This document shows positions 1 through 5,413 of a stretch of 5,413 nucleotides of DNA, piece by piece. Position numbers and translations under genes: made by a program. The notes under the pieces were generated by a model. That model did not search any database. It was not told where the DNA came from and saw nothing but the letters and a program-made list of their open reading frames with translations. Origin of the DNA: Limnoglobus sp. GTDB taxonomy: Bacteria; Planctomycetota; Planctomycetia; Gemmatales; Gemmataceae. Position 1 is the stretch's first letter, and every line of letters starts with the position of its first letter. The DNA lies in contig JANXNT010000702.1 of NCBI GenBank assembly GCA_025353985.1, positions 1-5,413 on the forward strand. Reading direction: 5' to 3'.

Positions 1-357
1 CAAATCCCGCATGGCATAATGCGCGGTCAAACCGGCGAGGTTCGCGAGGGTCACGATCGCGTCGGGGGCGAACTCCCAGAGGAGTTGCCGGCAGGCGCCG
101 CACGGTGGGGTCAATCGCTCTGTGTCGGCGACCACGGCAACGGCGGTGAAGCGCGTCCGCCCCTCGGAGATGCCTTTCACGAGCGCCACGCGCTCCGCGC
201 AGATCGTCAGGCCGTAGCTGGCGCTTTCGACGTTGCACCCGGTGTAAATAATCCCGTCGAGCGCCTGGACGGCAGCACCGACTTTGAAGTTCGAGAACGG
301 GGCGTGGGCCTTGTTTCGAGCGGCGGCAGCCGCGATGAGGAGCGGGTCCGTGTTCAC
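1..357 (-). CDS. cdd: Cytidine deaminase, 3' end cut off by the window edge
   Basis: Hydrolytic deamination of cytidine and deoxycytidine to (deoxy)uridine in cytosolic pyrimidine salvage. The 119 visible residues contain the whole zinc active site of the small homotetrameric class: FSNFKVGAA near 21-29, CNVESASYG at 41-49, TICAER at 51-56 with zinc ligand C53 and proton-shuttle E55, and PCGACRQ at 85-91 with zinc ligands C86 and C89. Three cysteine ligands mark the tetrameric type, not the dimeric E. coli type. These numbers match those I recall for the Bacillus subtilis enzyme, which supports the GTG start at 357. The family is usually about 130 residues, so only some ten C-terminal residues should be missing. 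The GTG overlaps the TGA of the preceding nucleoside phosphorylase gene (GTGA), so the two are almost certainly co-transcribed and translationally coupled. The function is clear; only the end is unseen. Confidence 0.95.
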   Translation of the reverse strand, partial: MNTDPLLIAAAAARNKAHAPFSNFKVGAAVQALDGIIYTGCNVESASYGLTICAERVALVKGISEGRTRFTAVAVVADTERLTPPCGACRQLLWEFAPDAIVTLANLAGLTAHYAMRDL

Positions 358-1658
358 GTTAAATACTCCAAAATAGAAGGGGCCGCGCCCACGGAGGTTT
401 CCCCGACAGTATAAGCCGAATCGATGCGAGATTGTACATCGACTGGCAACGAAACGCCGCGATGGTGGACTTCCAGCACCGCATCACCGACACGAACCGA
501 ATCTCCCGGTTTCACTTTCAGAACAATCCCGACGGCGGGGTCGATGATATCGTCGAATCGCGTGCGGCCCGCACCGAGCATCATCGCCGCGATGCCGATC
601 GCTTCCGCATCGATCTGCGTGATCCAACCGCTTCGCGTGGCTTTGACAGTCGTGCGATATGGTGCCTGCGGAAGCAGCGAATAATCGTCGACGATACGCG
701 GATCGCCTCCTTGTTGTGCGACCATTTTGCGGAACCGCTCGACGCCTTCGCCCGACAGAATCGCCTTGCGGACGAGCGATTCGGCATCGGCATCGGTGGG
801 CGCACACCCTGCGAGGCGAACCATCCTGGCGGCGAGTGCGACCGATAACTCTTCGAGGTCGGCGGGGCCGTTTCCCTTCAGCGTTTCGATCGATTCGATG
901 ACTTCGAGCGTGTTGCCGATGGCCATCCCGAGCGGCGTCTCCATCGACGTGATCATCGCCTCGCAACGAAGGCCGTTGAGTGTGGCGACGCGCACGAGAG
1001 ATTCGGCAAGAATACGCGCATCGGCGAGCGTTTTCATGAACGCACCGCTACCGCATTTCACGTCGAGAACGAGCGCATCGATCCCCTCGGACAGCTTCTT
1101 GCTCAGGATCGACGCGGTAATCAATGGCACGCTTTCGACGGTGCCCGTCACGTCGCGCAGGGCGTAAAGTGCTTTGTCGGCGGGGGCGACATCGGCGGTC
1201 TGGCCGATCATGCCGAGGCCGACGTTCCGAAGTGCGTCGCGGAACTCAGCTTCGTTCAAATTGACGCGAAATCCGGGGATCGATTCGAGTTTATCGAGCG
1301 TGCCACCGGTGTGGCCGAGGCCGCGACCGGACATCATCGGGACGAGCACGCCACAGGCTGCGACGAGCGGCGCGAGGATTAGCGAGGTCTTATCGCCGAC
1401 GCCACCCGTGCTGTGCTTATCGACTTTCGGACCGGGCATATCGGATAGATCCAGCCGCTTCCCAGAGTCGGTCATCGACCGCGTGAGGTTCGCCGTTTCC
1501 TGGCGGGTCATGCCGCGAACGCAGATCGCCATGAGCAGCGCAGAAAGCTGATACTCCGGCCACGTGCCCCGCGCCGCCGCTTCGACGAACGCTGCAATCT
1601 CGGCCGCGCTCAGTTCGCCGCCATCGCGCTTCTTTCGCAGAATGTCTACGGTTCGCAT
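354..1658 (-). CDS. deoA: Thymidine / pyrimidine-nucleoside phosphorylase
   Basis: Reversible phosphorolysis of thymidine, deoxyuridine and perhaps uridine to free base plus (deoxy)ribose-1-phosphate, in cytosolic salvage and catabolism. From the ATG at 1658 the protein has 434 residues, the usual family length; the frame stays open 15 codons further up to 1703, but that extension is unconserved. Visible landmarks are the N-terminal helical segment starting RTVDILRKKRDG, KHSTGGVGDKTS at 81-92, the family signature SGRGLGHTGGT at 110-120 followed by LDKLESIPG, and R168, S183 and K187 in the substrate and phosphate site. The C-terminal part (about 335-434) is the usual alpha/beta domain with VKPGDSVRVGDAV. 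Residue 108 is Met, as in E. coli thymidine phosphorylase (M111), where Bacillus-type pyrimidine-nucleoside phosphorylases carry Lys. This favours thymidine preference, but the pdp/deoA split stays uncertain. It overlaps cdd by GTGA. No strong Shine-Dalgarno is visible. Confidence 0.93.
   Translation of the reverse strand: MRTVDILRKKRDGGELSAAEIAAFVEAAARGTWPEYQLSALLMAICVRGMTRQETANLTRSMTDSGKRLDLSDMPGPKVDKHSTGGVGDKTSLILAPLVAACGVLVPMMSGRGLGHTGGTLDKLESIPGFRVNLNEAEFRDALRNVGLGMIGQTADVAPADKALYALRDVTGTVESVPLITASILSKKLSEGIDALVLDVKCGSGAFMKTLADARILAESLVRVATLNGLRCEAMITSMETPLGMAIGNTLEVIESIETLKGNGPADLEELSVALAARMVRLAGCAPTDADAESLVRKAILSGEGVERFRKMVAQQGGDPRIVDDYSLLPQAPYRTTVKATRSGWITQIDAEAIGIAAMMLGAGRTRFDDIIDPAVGIVLKVKPGDSVRVGDAVLEVHHRGVSLPVDVQSRIDSAYTVGETSVGAAPSILEYLT
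366..369 (-). promoter_or_regulatory. Ribosome binding site for cdd inside the end of the phosphorylase gene
   Basis: GGAG on the minus strand lies 8 bases before the GTG at 357, within the last codons of the phosphorylase gene. It supports the GTG start, since no ATG lies nearby in frame, and reinitiation at the GTGA overlap. Confidence 0.6.
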
Positions 1659-1669
1659 GGGGATTATCC

Positions 1670-1738
1670 AAAAAGTATCGAGACTCTCACACGACACTGA
1701 CACGATACGAAGTGGAATCCGACAAACGTCGGATCGTG
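1670..1738 (-). promoter_or_regulatory. Possible terminator/attenuator-like hairpins between the kinase and phosphorylase genes
   Basis: On the minus strand, after the kinase stop, come a perfect 7-bp hairpin (ATCCGAC, loop GTTT, GTCGGAT; 1734-1717) and then GTATCGTG (1708-1701). That segment can pair with upstream CACGAT (1738-1733) or, through its GTATCG part, with downstream CGATAC (1680-1675), which is followed directly by five T (1674-1670). The second pairing with its T run resembles an intrinsic terminator with a long 22-base loop, and the first would exclude it. The T run ends 11 bases before the phosphorylase ATG. Six-bp pairings arise easily by chance in a gap this long, so this is a tentative reading. 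The 7-bp hairpin itself is clear but has no T run of its own. Confidence 0.3.
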
Positions 1739-1768
1739 TAGGATTTTCTGACTACGCATTCGTGTGGG

Positions 1769-3097
1769 TTATTTTCGCATCATGAACATGATGATACCGA
1801 AGGTGGCCAGGCAGGTGATGATGGCGGATACGATAGCGATCGAGACGATGCGGCTCTTGCGATCCGGTTCGGATTCCGGCCCCTTGACGCGGGTGCGGAT
1901 GATCGGCTCGATTAACGTTGAGGGTTCAACCGGTACCGTCGCGGGGTGCGTCAGTGGCTGACTCATTTCCGTGACCGTTTTCGTGGCCATTTCCCGCACG
2001 GTCGGCGTCAGCGAACTCGACCGCGGACTCGGTGCACGAAAGAGTTGACTTTGCACGACGAGATGATTCGATACTTCATCCCCGCTCGTCCACGGGTGGA
2101 AGGCATCGATGACATCGGCCGCCGAGGCGAAGCGATCCTTTGGAAGTTTCGCCATCATCTTCGCAATGATGGCCGCGAGTTCTTCGGGAAGGTCCGAGCG
2201 AAAATCCATCAGGTTCGGGACCGCGCCGAACTGGTGCTGCATGAGCTTCTGTTGCGCCGGTACGCCTTCGTACGGCGAGTGGCCCGTAAGCAGCGTGAAC
2301 AGCGTGGCACCGAGGCTGTAAATGTCCGAACTCGCATTGACATCGTTCTGAATCGCTTGTTCGGGTGAGAGATAATCGATCGTGCCGAGAATCGTTTTGA
2401 TGTTCAAAACGCCGGTCAGGTTATCTTCGGATTTGTCGATTTTCTTCGTCAGGCCCATGTCGAGAATCTTGATCGTGCCGTCTTTCGTGAGCATCAAGTT
2501 TTCGGGCTTAATATCGCGGTGAACGAAGCCTTTTTCGTGCGCATGTTGCAACCCGGACGCCGCCTGCACCGCGATTTTTGCGGCATCCATTGGGCCGAAC
2601 GGCCCCTTGCGATCGACGACTTGCTCGAGCGTCGCGCCGTCGACGTGTTCCATCACGATGTAATGCGTACCGCCCGCTTGGCCGACATGGTGAACGCGCA
2701 CGACGTTGGCGTGGCAGAGCGCCGATGCCGCCCGCGCTTCGCGCAGGAATCGCTCGACCGCGACTTTGTTGTCGGCAAGTTCGCGGGCCAACACCTTCAC
2801 GGCGACGCGCCGTTTCAGCGTCGCATGTTCGGCCAAATAGACCGTGCCCATGCCGCCTTTACCGATCTGATCCAGAATGCGATACGGCCCGAGCACGAGG
2901 CCGCGATGACGCCCGCCGAGGAGTTGCTTCGACTGAAACCGCGTGAGAATCCCTTGCTGCACAAGGCTCTCTGCGAACACCCCCGCTTCCGACGGAAAGT
3001 CCCCCGCCGTGCGGATCGATTCCAGCACGGCATCGTCGAGGAGCTTGCTTTGCCCCAAAATCGATAGGAACTCAGATTGTTCGATCACGGCAGACAT
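1769..3097 (-). CDS. Planctomycete-type Ser/Thr protein kinase with C-terminal membrane anchor
   Basis: Eukaryotic-like (Hanks-type) kinase that phosphorylates Ser/Thr, probably at the inner face of the membrane. In the 442-residue product, residues 1-65 are a helical region typical of planctomycete kinases. The catalytic domain spans about 72-335: glycine loop GKGGMGTV at 79-86, VAVK with K101, helix-C E120, catalytic HRDIKPEN at 193-200 (D195, K197, N200), metal-binding D213 in DMG (DFG in the textbook motif), GTIDYLSPEQ at 238-247, D258 and R322. All catalytic residues are present, so it should be active. Residues 345-415 are rich in Ser, Thr and Pro, a likely linker and autophosphorylation region. 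One membrane segment (about 417-439) ends the protein, leaving only RK beyond it, so there is no outer sensor domain. The ATG at 3097 has AGGAG 6 bases upstream. The gaps of 220 bases before and 110 after suggest its own transcription unit. The substrate is unknown. Confidence 0.93.
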   Translation of the reverse strand: MSAVIEQSEFLSILGQSKLLDDAVLESIRTAGDFPSEAGVFAESLVQQGILTRFQSKQLLGGRHRGLVLGPYRILDQIGKGGMGTVYLAEHATLKRRVAVKVLARELADNKVAVERFLREARAASALCHANVVRVHHVGQAGGTHYIVMEHVDGATLEQVVDRKGPFGPMDAAKIAVQAASGLQHAHEKGFVHRDIKPENLMLTKDGTIKILDMGLTKKIDKSEDNLTGVLNIKTILGTIDYLSPEQAIQNDVNASSDIYSLGATLFTLLTGHSPYEGVPAQQKLMQHQFGAVPNLMDFRSDLPEELAAIIAKMMAKLPKDRFASAADVIDAFHPWTSGDEVSNHLVVQSQLFRAPSPRSSSLTPTVREMATKTVTEMSQPLTHPATVPVEPSTLIEPIIRTRVKGPESEPDRKSRIVSIAIVSAIITCLATFGIIMFMMRK

Positions 3098-3103
3098 CAA
3101 CGA

Positions 3104-3108
3104 CTCCT
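3104..3108 (-). promoter_or_regulatory. Ribosome binding site of the kinase gene
   Basis: AGGAG on the minus strand sits 6 bases before ATG 3097. A TTG lies immediately upstream in frame (3100), but spacing and codon preference favour the ATG. Confidence 0.7.
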
Positions 3109-3317
3109 AGAGGAACCCGCATACGGATTGACTCTCAGGAATCATTTAGAGCGCGTTTCGGTTGTGGAATACAGAACGGGCTTAGTTTTCTCATCGATTT
3201 CGTCTTTATTATCTGCTCCGCTCACGGATTTACGTCGTGGGCACGTACGGCACTCTGGGGGCTTGTTGTCGCGGCTGGCAATTCGTTTCCAAACGGATGC
3301 GCGTTTCGGCTACGGGC

Positions 3318-4436
3318 TTAACCCTCTCGGTGATAGATCACGTGGTGCGCTTCGGTTTGTGTCGGCGGTACGAGTTTCGCGATCAGTCGTTCGATCGTGC
3401 GACGCGGCACGACCTTCGCGCGATTCTCGTTCTGATGATAAAGCACTTTCAGCGATGGTTCGAGATAGACGATCTCGATTCGTGCATCGTAATCGGCGAA
3501 CAAATCGATCCAGCGTGTGCGCGTGATCCGCATCGAATTCGTGGCATTGAACGCGAAATCCCGTTTCGCCCGTAGATGCTCGCGGCACCATTCGCGCGCG
3601 ACTTGCACCACCTCGCCTTGATCGTCGGTCGGCTCGACATCGAGGCTCGAACGGACATCGTCCAGCGAAACCACGGGCAGGTTCGGCCGATGCACGGACA
3701 GCCACGTGTCTTTCCCAGCACCGGGTAAGCCGGACATCATTGTGACGGTGCAACGGAACGCTTCGCGCGGCACGTAGTGCAAGCTCGAAAGTTGGTCGCG
3801 AAAGAACAAGAAACGCGCATGGTCGTTTGCGAACGGGTAAGGCTGCGCGAAGCAATCGTTCTCCTCGGCGACCATTTTCCAAAGGTGCAAATTGTCTTCG
3901 CCACGCGCAGTATCCGTCGTCGTTCGGCCACGTGTGTCGGCGAGCGCGAACAGGTACAGCAAGCGGTTCGAAACCTGCCACGATGTCGCAATGACTTCCT
4001 TTGCGGGGTCGAGTTTTTCGAGCAAGTACGGCGGGCGTCCGTGATAGCGAACGAGATTGCACACGTCTTCGCGGAACGCGAGATCGCAACCGAAGTTGCG
4101 CATAACCGTACGCCCAATTTCCATGCCGACGACCGAGTGTTTCGGCGAGCGGGTTCGCCCCGTTTCCGGGTCGACGATCGTCGTCAGCGGCTTGCCGGAA
4201 TCGTGAAACAGCGCAGTAAACAGCAATTTTCGCCGCGAATCGCGATCCAGTGCGGGCCACTCCGGTAACCGTTCCAGTTCGCGGATGACCATCACGGTGT
4301 GCGTCCAAACATCGCCCTCGGCGTGCCAGCCCGCATCTTGTTGGCACGCCATCATCGCGCACGCCCACGGTTGCGTCTCTGCCCAGGCCAGCACCTCCGC
4401 AAGCGTCGCATTCTCAATGTCCTGCCAAGTCTTCAT
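3318..4436 (-). CDS. HD-Pnk: HD-domain 2',3'-phosphoesterase fused to 5'-OH polynucleotide kinase
   Basis: Bifunctional nucleic-acid end-healing enzyme. By analogy with Runella slithyformis HD-Pnk, the N-terminal half should remove 2',3'-cyclic, 2'- and 3'-phosphates with a transition metal. The C-terminal half should phosphorylate 5'-OH ends from an NTP. In the 372-residue product the HD ligands are complete: H46 (WTHT), H78-D79 (FHDSGKP), H100 (KHSVVG), H132 (RYHGRP) and D167 (ALADTRG). The kinase domain starts near 228: P-loop GLPGAGKDT at 236-244, SLDDVR at 257-262 with D260 and R262 as expected 5'-OH contacts, FNATN at 296-300 followed by the Arg-containing RITRTRW, then a lid-like stretch NENRAKVVPRRTIERL at 336-351. 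The ATG at 4436 overlaps the ligase TGA (ATGA). The frame is open 19 codons further up, but those codons lie in the ligase 3' end and are not conserved-looking. Shine-Dalgarno is weak, consistent with translational coupling. Domain calls are firm; exact substrates are inferred. Confidence 0.9.
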   Translation of the reverse strand: MKTWQDIENATLAEVLAWAETQPWACAMMACQQDAGWHAEGDVWTHTVMVIRELERLPEWPALDRDSRRKLLFTALFHDSGKPLTTIVDPETGRTRSPKHSVVGMEIGRTVMRNFGCDLAFREDVCNLVRYHGRPPYLLEKLDPAKEVIATSWQVSNRLLYLFALADTRGRTTTDTARGEDNLHLWKMVAEENDCFAQPYPFANDHARFLFFRDQLSSLHYVPREAFRCTVTMMSGLPGAGKDTWLSVHRPNLPVVSLDDVRSSLDVEPTDDQGEVVQVAREWCREHLRAKRDFAFNATNSMRITRTRWIDLFADYDARIEIVYLEPSLKVLYHQNENRAKVVPRRTIERLIAKLVPPTQTEAHHVIYHREG

Positions 4437-5173
4437 GACCAGATCTCTACGCCACTTCGCAACGTGTTCGGAACCATCGCCTGATGTTGCCAATGCTCGC
4501 TTTGTTTGATCTTCTCGACGAACTCGGGGCGTACGAGTTTGGCCCGACCCGTTACGTAGCCATCGGCTTCGGTGCGGACGTAAACCCCTTCCATGCGGTC
4601 GTCGATTTGTCCTGTAAACGGGTTATCGAACGCGCTGTCGAATGCGGAGCGACCGATCAGACTGAAGAGGTCTTTCTCGTTCGTGCGCCCGCGGTGCAAC
4701 ACGGGAACGGTGCCGATATCGGTGCCATCGAGCATTTGCAGGCGCGTGTCCAGATCGAGGAAACGGCCCAGCGATTTATCGTAAATGTCGAACTCGAAGA
4801 AGTAATGCGGCAGTGCGCGATAATGTACCGAGTGCTTCGCGTACAGCCATTCGCCGAACAAGATGAACCGGTCCGCCAGCATCGCTTCGAGTACGGGTCG
4901 CTTGCCCATCGTCCATTGTTTGAACAAATCGTACTGCGGGTGCATCCCCGATTTGATCTCGTGGCCACGACATTGCAAGATCATCCGCCCTTGCGAATGA
5001 AAGTGGATGCCGGTGTTCGTCCCGTCGAGTTTTTCTTCGACGATGAGCGAATCGTCGTCGAGGAACCGCATCGAATCCTTCGCGGACAGATGCTTGTCAT
5101 CGTCGGTGCCGCGCGACCCGAACAGGTGCGGCGTACGCGGATACTTCACAAAATCATCGCGTGTCGCACCCAT
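4433..5173 (-). CDS. ATP-dependent RNA/polynucleotide ligase, compact form
   Basis: Covalent nucleotidyltransferase that should seal 3'-OH and 5'-phosphate ends through enzyme-AMP and adenylated-end intermediates. The 246-residue product shows the ligase motifs in order: motif I EEKLDG at 46-51 with K48 as the expected adenylated lysine, a conserved-type QCRGHE at 67-72 with R69, motif III FGEWLYAKH at 106-114 with E108, motif IIIa YFFEFDIYD at 124-132, motif IV MEGVYVR at 194-200 with E195, and motif V GRAKLVRPEF at 209-218 with K212. About 30 residues follow motif V, so there is essentially only the nucleotidyltransferase domain, without an OB fold or large C-terminal domain. The start is the ATG at 5173, preceded by AAGGGGG. 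The open frame runs on to 5308, but it crosses a palindromic repeat and looks non-coding. It overlaps HD-Pnk by ATGA; the partner enzyme supplies the ends this ligase needs. RNA versus DNA preference cannot be read from sequence. Confidence 0.9.
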   Translation of the reverse strand: MGATRDDFVKYPRTPHLFGSRGTDDDKHLSAKDSMRFLDDDSLIVEEKLDGTNTGIHFHSQGRMILQCRGHEIKSGMHPQYDLFKQWTMGKRPVLEAMLADRFILFGEWLYAKHSVHYRALPHYFFEFDIYDKSLGRFLDLDTRLQMLDGTDIGTVPVLHRGRTNEKDLFSLIGRSAFDSAFDNPFTGQIDDRMEGVYVRTEADGYVTGRAKLVRPEFVEKIKQSEHWQHQAMVPNTLRSGVEIWS

Positions 5174-5178
5174 GACAG

Positions 5179-5185
5179 CCCCCTT
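5179..5185 (-). promoter_or_regulatory. Ribosome binding site of the ligase gene
   Basis: AAGGGGG on the minus strand lies 5 bases before ATG 5173. It supports this start over upstream in-frame alternatives in the same open frame, including a GTG, that would add up to 45 unconserved residues. Confidence 0.55.
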
Positions 5186-5254
5186 ACTCGGTATCGATTC
5201 CGCAAGGGACACCGCATACCGAATCGGGTTCGGTACGGGTGCGGCTTCAGTAGC

Positions 5255-5273
5255 CCTCTCGCTCCGCGAGAGG
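5255..5273. repeat. REP-like palindrome, copy 1
   Basis: An 8-bp perfect inverted repeat, CCTCTCGC and GCGAGAGG, around the loop TCC. It lies 82 bases upstream of the ligase start and is the exact reverse complement of the core of the palindrome at 5333-5351. It has no T run on either strand, so it is not a standard intrinsic terminator, although a transcript hairpin here could still protect or pause RNA. Confidence 0.75.
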
Positions 5274-5330
5274 AAAGCGAAAATGAGCTGCACTGATTGC
5301 AGACACATTCAATTGCGATAGGCTTTTGCT

Positions 5331-5353
5331 GACCTCTCGCGGAGCGAGAGGTC
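5331..5353. repeat. REP-like palindrome, copy 2, opposite orientation
   Basis: A 10-bp perfect inverted repeat, GACCTCTCGC and GCGAGAGGTC, around the loop GGA. Its central 19 bases are the reverse complement of copy 1, with 59 bases between the two 19-base cores. Two inverted copies of one palindrome in a gene gap is the layout of paired REP elements (REPIN-like). It also lies 18 bases past the presumed stop of the upstream gene, where a transcript-end hairpin would be expected. Confidence 0.75.
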
Positions 5354-5371
5354 TACATGTTAAACCGGAGA

Positions 5372-5413
5372 TCACGGCTTCCACCATGCGTCTAACATCG
5401 TGCGCAGTTCGGC
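5372..5413 (-). CDS. Possible C-terminus of an upstream gene, cut off by the window edge
   Basis: Thirteen codons reading AELRTMLDAWWKP and then TGA enter from the right edge. The composition (helical, Trp-Trp-Lys-Pro end) looks like a real protein terminus, and the palindromes that follow fit a gene boundary. The segment is far too short to assign a family. Another minus-strand frame is also open here, so the call rests on residue character only. Confidence 0.35.
   Translation of the reverse strand, partial: AELRTMLDAWWKP

Noticed and set aside
19..414. A plus-strand open frame opposite cdd
   Set aside because: The minus strand holds an unmistakable cytidine deaminase with all zinc ligands; this is its shadow.
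1717..1734. The 7-bp hairpin as a stand-alone intrinsic terminator of the kinase gene
   Set aside because: The stem is perfect, but no T run follows it on the minus strand, so it is reported only as part of the wider structure.
3208..3213. GATAAT on the minus strand as a -10 box for the kinase gene
   Set aside because: It is a good -10 match in a relatively AT-rich gap, but no convincing -35 hexamer lies 16-18 bases upstream, so I do not call a promoter.
3310..4368. A 352-codon minus-strand open frame in another reading frame of the HD-Pnk gene
   Set aside because: It is very Arg-rich, has no domain motifs, and overlaps the real gene throughout. It is a by-product of codon bias.
5174..5254. 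Search for a sigma-54 promoter ahead of the ligase, as known for some RNA-repair operons
   Set aside because: A TTGC is present near 5200, but the required GG-N10-GC spacing is not met.
4484..5296. A 270-codon plus-strand open frame opposite the ligase gene
   Set aside because: It is antisense to a gene with complete ligase motifs. The translation shows no recognisable motif and has the residue mix of a GC-rich shadow frame.
5385..5413. A plus-strand gene start (ATG at 5385) at the right edge
   Set aside because: GGAG lies too far upstream (about 14 bases), only nine codons are visible, and the minus-strand reading looks more protein-like.
1..5413. CRISPR arrays, tRNA or rRNA genes, insertion sequences
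   Set aside because: I saw no direct-repeat and spacer pattern, no tRNA-like or rRNA-like stretch, and no transposase-like reading frame.

Overview
The window looks like a piece of a planctomycete chromosome, most likely Gemmata-like. The best clue is the Ser/Thr kinase, which has the short N-terminal helical region and the LxxGGRxxGLVLGPYRIL lead-in typical of the large planctomycete kinase families. Moderately high GC and REP-like palindromes in a gene gap fit this, but lineage is an inference. Every convincing gene is on the minus strand, so transcription runs from high to low coordinates.

Right edge (5413-5174): a possible C-terminus of an upstream gene ends near 5372. It is followed by a gap holding two copies, in opposite orientation, of one 19-base palindrome.

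RNA-repair pair (5173-3318): a compact 246-residue ATP-dependent RNA/polynucleotide ligase overlaps by ATGA a 372-residue HD-Pnk protein (HD phosphoesterase fused to a P-loop 5'-OH polynucleotide kinase). Together they supply every activity for healing and sealing a break with 2',3'-cyclic phosphate and 5'-OH ends. HD-Pnk removes the 3' phosphate and phosphorylates the 5' end, and the ligase joins the ends. HD-Pnk with a neighbouring ligase is a described arrangement (the Runella slithyformis HD-Pnk work), so it is not a new family. Its biological role remains poorly known, and it is the most interesting part of the window.

Kinase (3097-1769): after about 220 bases without a gene comes a Ser/Thr protein kinase with a single C-terminal membrane segment and essentially no outer domain.

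Pyrimidine salvage (1658-1): after a 110-base gap with possible competing hairpins, a thymidine/pyrimidine-nucleoside phosphorylase overlaps by GTGA a cytidine deaminase that runs off the left edge. Together these convert cytidines to uridines and split pyrimidine nucleosides into base and (deoxy)ribose-1-phosphate. Nothing in the sequence directly links the kinase to either neighbouring operon.
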